NCBI GenBank assembly: GCA_963810555.1
Contig: CAWENX010000007.1
Coordinates: 248,001-312,000, forward strand
DNA from: G963677325 sp963810555
GTDB taxonomy: Bacteria; Bacteroidota; Bacteroidia; Bacteroidales; Prolixibacteraceae
Direction of reading: 5' to 3'
Length of the DNA stretch: 64,000 bases
The notes beneath the pieces were generated by a model. It was given only the letters and a program-made list of their open reading frames with translations, ran no database searches and was not told the origin of the DNA. The first letter of the stretch is position 1. Each line of letters opens with the position of its first letter. A program made the translations under genes and the position numbers. This document shows positions 27,281 to 35,639 of the stretch, piece by piece.

Positions 27281-28288
27281 ATGAACAATGCCTCTGCAAA
27301 ATCAATGGTGAAAAGCTTTGAAGAGTTACAAAATATAGTAGATATAAATATATCAGAGTTCAGGGATAAAAATATATTTAGTCCGGTGGAATTGTTTGAA
27401 CCGGTTTTTTATTCTCTCGAAAATGGAGGGAAACGAATCCGGCCCGTTCTTCTTCTTATGAGTTTAAACTTGTTTTGTGACAGGATAGAGGATGGAATAT
27501 CGAGTGCACTTGCCGTTGAACTTTTTCATAATTTCACTCTTCTTCATGATGATATTATGGATAATTCAGAGCAAAGGAGAAATCGTCCGACAGTTCATAA
27601 TAAATGGGGATTGAACACGGCAATTTTATCCGGCGATGCTATGATGATTCTGGCTTACCGATCTCTTGCCATAAGTCCTGTGGAATACAAAAGTTCTTTG
27701 ATGAATGTTTTTAACAAAGCTGCCCTTGAAGTATGTGAAGGACAACAGTTCGATATAAACTATGAGACTGAGTCGAGGGTTTCAGAAGAAGAATATATTC
27801 ATATGATTCGGCTCAAGACCTCTGTTTTAATCGCTGCAGCTTTAAAAATGGGTGCCATAATCGGTGATGCAAACGATGAAGATCAGGATAATCTGTATAA
27901 GTTTGGTTTAAATCTGGGATTGGCTTTTCAACTCCAGGACGATTATCTGGATACTTTTGGGGATCAGTCGATTTTTGGCAAACGTATCGGAAATGATATT
28001 CTGACAAACAAGAAGACATTTTTGCTTGTCAAAGCCCTGGAACTTGCTGACAGGGACGAAAAAGGAAAACTTGAAAGTCTGATGATATCAGGGAAATTTG
28101 ATGAAAACGAAAAAATTAAACAAGTAACAGATATTTATGAACACCTTTTGGTGAAAGACCTGACCAGGCAAAAAATCGGAATTTTTCATCAAAAATCATT
28201 GAACTACCTGGCTTTAGTAAAGGTTGAAGATGAAAGAAAAAGTAAACTTTTTCAACTGGCTGAAAAATTGATAACAAGAAATAAATAA
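27281..28288 (+). CDS. Polyprenyl synthetase (trans-isoprenyl diphosphate synthase)
   Basis: 335 residues. Both aspartate-rich motifs are present: LLHDDIMDNSEQRRNRPTVH (about 88-107) and QLQDDYLDTFGD (about 216-227), with GGKRIRP near residue 50. The enzyme condenses isopentenyl diphosphate with an allylic diphosphate in the cytosol, making precursors of quinones or carrier lipids. Chain length is not assigned. It lies 9 bp after atpG and 41 bp before atpD on the same strand, so it is embedded in the ATP synthase operon, an unusual place for it. Confidence 0.93.
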   Translation: MNNASAKSMVKSFEELQNIVDINISEFRDKNIFSPVELFEPVFYSLENGGKRIRPVLLLMSLNLFCDRIEDGISSALAVELFHNFTLLHDDIMDNSEQRRNRPTVHNKWGLNTAILSGDAMMILAYRSLAISPVEYKSSLMNVFNKAALEVCEGQQFDINYETESRVSEEEYIHMIRLKTSVLIAAALKMGAIIGDANDEDQDNLYKFGLNLGLAFQLQDDYLDTFGDQSIFGKRIGNDILTNKKTFLLVKALELADRDEKGKLESLMISGKFDENEKIKQVTDIYEHLLVKDLTRQKIGIFHQKSLNYLALVKVEDERKSKLFQLAEKLITRNK

Positions 28289-28329
28289 CAGAAAAAATCA
28301 CTAATAATTTTCAAAATTAAAAATAAAAT

Positions 28330-29847
28330 ATGTCACAATCCATCGGGAAAATAATCCAGGTCATCGGCCCTGTTGTTGACGTTAGTTTTGATCAGGAAGG
28401 CAGCGTACTGCCTGAAATTTATGATGCACTTGAGATAAAAAGAGAAAATGGACAAACATTGGTGCTGGAGTGCGAACAGCATATTGGTGAAAATACGGTC
28501 CGCACCATTGCAATGGACTCAACCGACGGGCTTTCACGAGGAATGGAAGTAACGGCAACCGGCAAAGCAATCTCCATGCCCGTTGGCAATGTTATTAAAG
28601 GCCGCTTGTTGAATGTGATTGGTGAAGCAATCGATGGTATAGGTCCCATTGAAAAAGAAAGGGTGTATGAAATTCACGGTAAACCACCTGCTTATGAAGA
28701 CCTCTCCACGGAAAAGGAAGTCCTCTATACAGGTATTAAGGTGATCGATCTTCTGGAGCCCTATTCCAAAGGTGGAAAAATTGGATTATTTGGTGGCGCT
28801 GGTGTTGGTAAGACAGTTATTATTATGGAACTTATCAATAATATTGCAAATAAATATGAAGGTCAATCAGTATTTGCCGGTGTAGGTGAACGTACCCGTG
28901 AAGGAAATGATCTTTTAAGGGAAATGCTTGAATCGGGAGTTATTAAATACGGAGATGCGTTTAAGGAAAGTATGGATAAGGGAGGCTGGGATTTAAGTCT
29001 TATCGATAAGGATGAATTGGCCAAATCAAAAGCAACCCTTGTATTCGGACAGATGAACGAACCGCCGGGAGCCCGTGCGAGGGTGGCTTTATCAGGCCTT
29101 ACTGTCGCAGAGTATTTCCGTGATGGTGATAAGAAAGGCAAAGGTAAAGGCAATGATATATTATTCTTCGTTGACAATATCTTCCGTTTTACCCAGGCCG
29201 GTTCAGAGGTATCTGCACTGCTCGGCCGTATGCCTTCTGCTGTCGGTTACCAACCCACTCTTTCGACAGAAATGGGATTAATGCAGGAACGGATTACATC
29301 CACAAAATACGGTTCTATCACTTCGGTTCAGGCGATTTATGTGCCCGCCGATGACTTGACCGATCCTGCCCCTGCAACTACTTTTGCCCACCTTGACGCT
29401 ACGACGGTTTTAAACCGTAAAATTTCAGAGTTAGGCATCTACCCGGCTGTTGATCCGCTCGATTCGACATCGCGCATTTTAAGCGCTGAAATTGTCGGCA
29501 AAGAGCATTATGATACTGCCCAGCGGGTAAAAGAATTGTTGCAGCATTATAAAGATCTTCAGGATATCATTGCCATTCTTGGTATGGATGAACTTTCTGA
29601 AACAGATAAAATGGTCGTTCACCGTGCCCGAAGAGTTCAGCGTTTCCTTTCTCAGCCATTTCATGTTGCTGAAGCATTTACAGGAATAAAAGGTGTTTGG
29701 GTCTCCATCGAAGATACAATTAAAGGATTTAATGCCATTATGGAGGGGAAGGTAGATCAGTATCCTGAAACTGCATTCAGTATGGTAGGCACGATTGATG
29801 ATGCAATTGAAAAGGGAGAACGACTGCTGGCTGAATCCAGAGAATAA
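28330..29847 (+). CDS. atpD: ATP synthase F1 subunit beta
   Basis: 505 residues. Walker A is GGAGVGKT (155-162), the catalytic Glu is in GVGERTREGNDL, and the Walker B region has DILFFVDNIFRFTQAGSE. The start MSQSIGKIIQVIGPVVDV is the usual one. Catalytic subunit of the head. It is separated from atpG by the polyprenyl synthetase gene but remains in line with the operon. Confidence 0.98.
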   Translation: MSQSIGKIIQVIGPVVDVSFDQEGSVLPEIYDALEIKRENGQTLVLECEQHIGENTVRTIAMDSTDGLSRGMEVTATGKAISMPVGNVIKGRLLNVIGEAIDGIGPIEKERVYEIHGKPPAYEDLSTEKEVLYTGIKVIDLLEPYSKGGKIGLFGGAGVGKTVIIMELINNIANKYEGQSVFAGVGERTREGNDLLREMLESGVIKYGDAFKESMDKGGWDLSLIDKDELAKSKATLVFGQMNEPPGARARVALSGLTVAEYFRDGDKKGKGKGNDILFFVDNIFRFTQAGSEVSALLGRMPSAVGYQPTLSTEMGLMQERITSTKYGSITSVQAIYVPADDLTDPAPATTFAHLDATTVLNRKISELGIYPAVDPLDSTSRILSAEIVGKEHYDTAQRVKELLQHYKDLQDIIAILGMDELSETDKMVVHRARRVQRFLSQPFHVAEAFTGIKGVWVSIEDTIKGFNAIMEGKVDQYPETAFSMVGTIDDAIEKGERLLAESRE

Positions 29848-29931
29848 ATTCTGTGCAAAAGTTTTATTGATTTGAAATTAAAGGACAGAAGTTGATTTAA
29901 AGTTCTGAAGCGGAATTATAAATAAGAATAT

Positions 29932-30171
29932 ATGCATCTGGATATCATTACACCTGAGAAAACTCTCTTCAGCGGTGACATCGAAATTGTTAAACTTCCG
30001 GGAACAAACGGATCATTTGAAATAATGGTCAATCATGCCCCTCTCATTTCTACTTTAATGGCCGGTGATATAAAAGTCAGAGATAACAACGGAGTAGTAT
30101 CTCACTTCGAAATCAGCAGCGGTGTAGTTGAAGTCTTGAACAATAATGTTAAGGTTCTGGCTGAAATCTGA
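29932..30171 (+). CDS. atpC: ATP synthase F1 subunit epsilon (short form)
   Basis: 79 residues, only the N-terminal beta-sandwich (LDIITPEKTLFSGDIEIVKLPG... NHAPLISTLMAG). The C-terminal helical arm that inhibits ATP hydrolysis in other bacteria is missing. Short epsilon subunits are usual in Bacteroidota, so this is not a truncation. It is the last gene of the operon. Confidence 0.95.
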   Translation: MHLDIITPEKTLFSGDIEIVKLPGTNGSFEIMVNHAPLISTLMAGDIKVRDNNGVVSHFEISSGVVEVLNNNVKVLAEI

Positions 30172-30579
30172 GTTTCAGACAGGAAAATCATCAGACAAAA
30201 CAATAGCAGATTAAATTTTGTAAAGTTTTTGATACCTGACATCATTATATTCAGGAATTCTTGGATCACCCCCGGATCATCATCAGCCGGAATCCGAAAT
30301 TTGTAGCTCTTTACAATGTAAACCTCCTGAAACTGTAAAGATCAATTCAAATTCAAATTCCTCCTTGCCGGTTTGACTTTTTTAACACCTCTCAAGGCCT
30401 TATTAATCCATATTCGAAATAAAGATCCAATACTTAAAGTATGTTTCAGTTAACGTGTTATATTGACAATATTCGTGCTTTCAACAACAATTTCCTGTCC
30501 TCTTTATAGATTATTCGAATCCTTCCTGCTCCTGTCTTAACCGTTCCAACATCATACCAAAGCCATATCTTAAATATAG
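30172..30579. other. Non-coding gap after the ATP synthase operon
   Basis: I see only a weak hairpin right at the end of atpC (CTGAAA ... TTTCAG) and no clear terminator. No open frame with recognisable features. The 11-bp element at 30580 follows, and 30657-30935 is likewise without a gene. Confidence 0.5.
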
Positions 30580-30656
30580 TTTGAATTCTGTTTAAATATT
30601 ATTTGAATACTGTTTATTGCAGCAGCATTGCAGAAACATCGCAGGAGCATTGCAGG
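30580..30656 (+). repeat. 77-bp element of seven 11-bp units (subfamily 2)
   Basis: TTTGAATTCTG, TTTAAATATTA, TTTGAATACTG, TTTATTGCAGC, AGCATTGCAGA, AACATCGCAGG, AGCATTGCAGG. The layout (three TTT-starting units, then GCAG/GCAGA-ending units) matches that at 54575-54651. Confidence 0.75.
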
Positions 30657-30935
30657 AGGTCCGGAGTTATCATGGGGATAGTATGGCATTGAAGAGAGGA
30701 AAATAAGGGAAAGTTGATGACAGATTCACCAAAAATTACTCTTCAATACATTAACTTTAATTCATCTGTCAGGATGACCAGTCGGATGGATCAGATGAAG
30801 GATTTTTACTTATTGATGACCGTGAAATAATTAAGGGGGACCGTATACTTAAATCATCTTCAGGGATCAAAAACAGCCGCCGGAATCATACCTGAGCTGT
30901 TATTTATTTGGCTTCAGATAGGGTACTCAATCAGA

Positions 30936-32192
30936 TTAAAATCCGACAGCAATTTTCTTGTTTTGTGTTGTCAGCGACTCATAGTAAATTTTGCTTGATG
31001 GTTTACTGTAAACCCTGGATGTAAAATCACGAAGCACATTCATGTAATTTATAAATGCCTCATAAGGATTTTCGTAAGGATTTTGGCAGGAATCCGAATG
31101 ATTGGGATGATCTTTTGAAAAAAACCTGGAACTCATATAATAAAAATTGTCACTTGATTGGAGGTATTGCCAGTCCTTCCATAGTTCAGGCTCTTTATCC
31201 GGATTAATCCTGTATTTTAATTCATAAAGTTTTTCAAAGGCTTCCTGCTGCAAATCGTTTCCCTGAAGTTTCGAAAGACAGGTATAGTTATCTGCCCCGA
31301 TATCGATATCGGGTATGCTTATTACGGATATTGGCTGATTTTCTTCTGCAAGTTCTGATAAATTCTTCATACAAAATTCAGAAGATTCAGCAAGTGCAAT
31401 AAGGAAAGATTCAAAAAAATTGTCTTTCACTTTATAATTTTTATTCATATTATGCACGGTCTCATAATCTATACACAAATTGATTGTACTTTCATCATCC
31501 GGTATCTTATTCAACAGTGAAAGAAAGTTTTCAATTTGTGTTGCTTTGTTTTTATTTTTTAAGTTCGAAAAAATATGTACCGTTTCCTGACTTAAAGAAC
31601 TATTTTTGAACAAAATATTTACTTCTGTATTCAGTGGATTATTATATACATTATTGAGGATGTGAGGTTTATGGAAATTGCCCGGAGGTTCTGCCAGTAC
31701 AGATTTAAATCCCATTTTACCTGCCTGTTCTCCTATACTGTCTGAATAAATCAGTTCTGTATTATTAAAAACCGATGGCCATTTGCCAAATAATTCAAAG
31801 ATTTTCCCACTGTGATTATAAACCTGCTTCCTGAATTCATGCATGTTTTTAAGTGATGCAAGTGAATGGGAATATGTTTCCGCCAGATATTCAATTTCTT
31901 TCTCTGCAGCAAGCTGCTTGAAGCTCAAAAGAACTTCAGGAGCATATAATGTGAAAAGATCTATAGCTGTACCTGAAATGGAAAAACCGGCCTTCAATCG
32001 TCCTTTGTATTTTTTAAGTAAATTAAGGAAAATACTGTTATTCGGAAGGTAGCATTCATCGCTTAATATCCTGATGTTATATTCATTGCCGTAATCATCG
32101 TAATAATAATTGTCTTTCCCAATATCAAAAAACCGGTATCTTTTCAATCTTACAGGTTGATGAACACGGAAGGTCAGACTTAAGTTTCTCAT
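30936..32192 (-). CDS. GH57 family alpha-amylase-like protein
   Basis: 418 residues, no signal peptide. The N-terminus LTFRVHQPVRLKRYRFFDIG is the GH57 start (HQP motif). SISGTAIDLF, AETYSHSLASL and NTELIYSDSIGEQAGKMGF follow as in Bacteroidetes GH57 proteins, and CIDYETVHN corresponds to the conserved DYET motif that supplies the acid/base in this family. Related proteins act on alpha-glucans and usually sit beside a glycogen-synthase-like gene, which is not present here. It is convergent with the ATP synthase operon. Confidence 0.85.
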   Translation of the reverse strand: MRNLSLTFRVHQPVRLKRYRFFDIGKDNYYYDDYGNEYNIRILSDECYLPNNSIFLNLLKKYKGRLKAGFSISGTAIDLFTLYAPEVLLSFKQLAAEKEIEYLAETYSHSLASLKNMHEFRKQVYNHSGKIFELFGKWPSVFNNTELIYSDSIGEQAGKMGFKSVLAEPPGNFHKPHILNNVYNNPLNTEVNILFKNSSLSQETVHIFSNLKNKNKATQIENFLSLLNKIPDDESTINLCIDYETVHNMNKNYKVKDNFFESFLIALAESSEFCMKNLSELAEENQPISVISIPDIDIGADNYTCLSKLQGNDLQQEAFEKLYELKYRINPDKEPELWKDWQYLQSSDNFYYMSSRFFSKDHPNHSDSCQNPYENPYEAFINYMNVLRDFTSRVYSKPSSKIYYESLTTQNKKIAVGF

Positions 32193-32316
32193 TTGGCAGT
32201 AATTTGAAAGGTTGTTTTAATGTTATAACCACCGCATCGTCATAGTTTTATTAAGGCAAGCCTTATTTATGCTTTTTCTATTAGGTACAATTTTCTAAAA
32301 GTCAGTCAGATAATTA

Positions 32317-32532
32317 TCAGGCAGGACGATAATTAAGGTTTTCAACATCCTCTTCCGGTTCTGTGATTTGCCAATCCACCACAAACAAATGAGGTGTGAC
32401 TTCGGAAACGTCAAAACTCACAAAATCATAATGAAATTTATAAGATACAATTTCCTTAGGATTCCTTTGTTTAAGATCTTGCTGAAGATAGAATCGTTTG
32501 TAAGGCGGCTGTGAAATATTCAGATCGACCAT
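32317..32532 (-). CDS. Small hypothetical protein
   Basis: 71 residues from the ATG at 32532 (another ATG nine codons upstream). It reads MVDLNISQPPYKRFYLQQDL and ends in an acidic tail (ITEPEEDVENLNYRPA). Not recognised. No signal peptide or membrane helix. It lies 124 bp upstream of the GH57 gene on the same strand, so joint transcription is possible. Confidence 0.5.
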   Translation of the reverse strand: MVDLNISQPPYKRFYLQQDLKQRNPKEIVSYKFHYDFVSFDVSEVTPHLFVVDWQITEPEEDVENLNYRPA

Positions 32533-32559
32533 AACATTTATATTTAAATGATTATACAA

Positions 32560-33126
32560 AATTAAATCAGATTAATGGTCAATATTTAAAATTCCTTTAA
32601 ATCAACATTTAATAATATCTTAGTACTATCGTGATATTTTTAATGCAAATATTCAAAAAGAATAAAGAAATTAAATATTCCCACTAATCACCTTAACACT
32701 TAATAATAAGCGATTTGTAAATTGCTTAACTTTTAATGAACTTCTTCAGATTCGATACTTTTAAGGTAATGATTATTACCGCTAAATCATAGCCTTTTCA
32801 CGTTAAATTATGGTACTCTAACGTTAAATTTCCTTAAAATAATTCCTGCTGATTTTATTGGATTACAATCGTCTTTAAATAATCTGTTAACCCACATTGC
32901 AGGCACAAGTTTATAATCATCTGTCATTAAGGATTGTCATTTTCAAAAGTTTCTGTAAAGGGTACAACAGATTGGGCCTGAAGAAGTCTAATAATTAAAA
33001 TATAAGAAATTGTCGGGCATGGTTTTTTAAGTCTTCGTTATATCTGAATCCCGTCGAATCGGGACGATGTCAGGTATAATTTTCTGGAGCGGAATTCATG
33101 TATAAAATACGATCACCCTTTACGGA
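32560..33126. promoter_or_regulatory. Upstream region of the GH3 array
   Basis: AT-rich with no gene. Two exact copies of ACGTTAAATT lie at 32800-32809 and 32821-32830 (21 bp apart, two helical turns), and the palindrome TCCCGTCGAATCGGGA is near 33049. They could be regulator sites, but no regulator gene is nearby. Confidence 0.3.
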
Positions 33127-33143
33127 TAATTTTGCTAATTTTG
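33127..33143 (+). promoter_or_regulatory. Two tandem TAnnTTTG -7 boxes
   Basis: TAATTTTG occurs at 33127-33134 and again at 33136-33143, 48 bp ahead of the first tandem GH3 gene. Confidence 0.45.
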
Positions 33144-33190
33144 TTACAAACTTAATCAAATCTTAACCTTTTAATTAATATTACTTATTT

Positions 33191-35570
33191 ATGAGACTCA
33201 CCAGACTGTCAAAAACAGCACTTTTTATTGTTTACTTTTCACTGATTACGGTTCACTGTTTTTCACAGGAGCCGCTCTACTTTGATTCCAAACAACCCAT
33301 TGATAAGCGCGTAGAAGACCTCCTCTCAAGGATGACACTTGAGGATAAGGTCGGCCAAATCAATGTTCCCCGTCCGAGGATGGTTAAACTGGATTATAAA
33401 ACGGAGTTGGAAGGATGCGAACACTTTGTGAAAGGAACTCTTTTAAAGAATATAGGCCCCGGCGGAGGATTTAAAAGCATCGATCTGGATGTAAAAGGGG
33501 AAGCGGAATTATTCAATAAGCTTCAGAAAATTGCAGTTGAACAGACCCGTTTAAAAATTCCTCTTTTGAACATCGAAGAAGGAGAGCATGGAATCATGAC
33601 ACCGGGGTGTACTGTGTTTCCCCTGGGTCCGTCAATCGGAAGCACCTGGAACCCTGGTCTTGTCCGTAAGGTTTATGAAGCTGTGGCACGTGAAGGCCGG
33701 GCACTTGGCATTAACATGATATGTATCGTCGGACTGGAACCCAACAGGGACCCCCGGCTCGGAAGAAACGAACATGCCTGGAGCGAAGACCCCTATATGT
33801 GTTCCGTGATTAGGTGAAACTGTGGTTAGGGCCGTCCAGGGAGATGACCTGACATCCAATGAAAAAGCCGTCGCCCTCCTCTGTCATTTCCCCGGACAGA
33901 CTCAACCTGTTGCCGGACTGGAACGCGGAGCTATGGAAATATCCGAACGGATGCTGCGTGAAGTATTCCTTCCTCCCTGGAAAGCCGCAATTACGAAAGC
34001 AGGAGGATTGGCAGTGATGGCAACCTATCCCGCAATCGACGGCATCCCCGCACACGGATCAAAAGAACTTTTGACTGACCTGCTTTGTGATGAACTCGGG
34101 TTCAAGGGTGTCGTTACAAGTGAAGGACAGGGACTGGAATCTCTGATGGATGAAAGAGTGGTTGAAAATCAAAAACAGGCAGGACAGTTAGCCATAAAAG
34201 CAGGCGTCGATATCGACATCTGGTTTGAAGACGGATTTCTCGGGCCGCTGGTAGAAAGCGTAAGGGAAGGAAGGGTTCCTGAATCGGCTGTTGACAGGGC
34301 AGTAAGACGGATGCTTACTCTGAAATTCAAACTGGGATTGTTCGAAAACCCATACTGCGATCCCGAACATGCCTTGAAAGTCATTCATTCTCAGGAAAAC
34401 CAGGATATTGCTCTTAAGGCGGCAAGAGAGGGAATTGTATTGCTGAAAAATGATCCTTACCGCAAAGGGACTGCATCTCAGGAGAAAGACGCGATAAATC
34501 GCGTCTCTACCCCGCTTCTGCCGCTACCGAAGAATCTTAAATCAATAGCCGTGATCGGACCCAACGCGGATCATATCAGAAACCAGATAGGCGATTACTC
34601 ACCGGTTCCCACCCAGGAGGTTATAACTGTATTAAAGGGTATAAAAAACAGGGTATCTCCCAAAACCAAAGTGACCTATGTCAAGGGATGCAATATCTGG
34701 GGAAATGAAGGAAATGAAATCAAAGAAGCTGTCAAAGCGGCAAAAAAATCGGATGTCGCCATTCTTGTCATCGGTGAAAGTTCCAGGGGGCAGGGCCCTG
34801 AAAAACCTGAAAAAGCCAGCGACGGAGAGGGTAACGATATTGCCAGCCTTGATCTTACAGGACTTCAGGAAGAATTGGTTGAAGCAGTTTATAAAACAGG
34901 AACTCCGACCGTTGTGGTGCTGATCAATGGCCGGCCCCTTTCCACCCGCTGGATTGCAGCAAATATTCCCTCGGTGGTCGAAGCATGGAGATGCGGCGAG
35001 CAGGGGGGAAATGCTGTTGCAGATGTTCTTTTCGGAGATTACAATCCCAGCGGTAAGCTTCCCGTTACCATTCCCCGTCATGTGGGACAGCTCCCCGATT
35101 TTTATAACTGCAAGCCCCCAAGGTTAAAAGTGATGAAAAATGAATACTGGTTTAAAAGCTATGCGGATATGAGCGCTACGCCGCTTTACCCTTTCGGGCA
35201 CGGCTTAAGCTATACAACGTTCGAGTACAGCGGCCTTGAAATCTCTCCAAAGGTACAGGGTCCGGCAGGGGAAATAAATGTAAGTTTCAATGTAAAGAAT
35301 ACAGGCTCACGCAAGGGAGAAGAAACGGTTCAGCTTTATATTAATGATGTGATCAGTTCAGTAGTTACTCCTGTTATCGAGCTGAAGAGATTCAAAAAAA
35401 TCATGCTTATGCCCGGAGAAATGAAAAAAGTCGAATTTACGCTTCAACCTGAAGATCTGTCCTTCCTGGATAAACACCTGGAACCCATTGTTGAGCCCGG
35501 GAAATTTGATGTAATGGCAGGCAGTTCCTCAAGCGACATTCGTTTGAAAGGCGACTTTGAAATAAAATAA
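33191..35570 (+). CDS. GH3 family enzyme, tandem copy 1, one frameshift
   Basis: About 793 residues once the extra base near 33812 is removed; the break falls between SEDPYMCSVI and GETVVRAVQGDD. Signal peptide ends HCFSQ; its hydrophobic core is coded by a 7-bp array (33224-33258). GH3 barrel motifs: EPNRDPRLGR, LCHFPGQTQP, and TSEGQG where a Ser-Asp-Trp nucleophile motif is expected. The substrate-contact motif reads EEGEHG. The sandwich domain starts IAVIGPNAD and the fibronectin III-like domain ends the protein. The interdomain linker holds the palindrome at 34487-34506. As written, a truncated protein of 208 residues would result. Substrate unknown. Confidence 0.85.
33224..33258 (+). repeat. 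Five-unit degenerate 7-bp array coding a signal-peptide core
   Basis: TTTATTG, TTTACTT, TTCACTG, ATTACGG, TTCACTG. Confidence 0.75.
34487..34506. repeat. Palindrome inside the GH3 copy 1 linker
   Basis: AGACGCGAT, AA, ATCGCGTCT: perfect 9-bp arms. It codes KDAINRVS in the linker before LLPL. A degenerate copy at the same linker is in copy 3 (40451-40473). Confidence 0.9.
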
Positions 35571-35597
35571 GCAGAGACAAGGCATTTCTTGTCTCTG
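35571..35597 (+). terminator. Hairpin after GH3 copy 1 (AGAGACAAG family)
   Basis: CAGAGACAAG pairs with CTTGTCTCTG. No T run follows, so it may be a dispersed palindrome related to AGACGCGAT/ATCGCGTCT rather than a true terminator. Confidence 0.45.
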
Positions 35598-35639
35598 TAA
35601 CAGTGAACAGTACGGATTTCGAGGTATTAATTATTTTAA

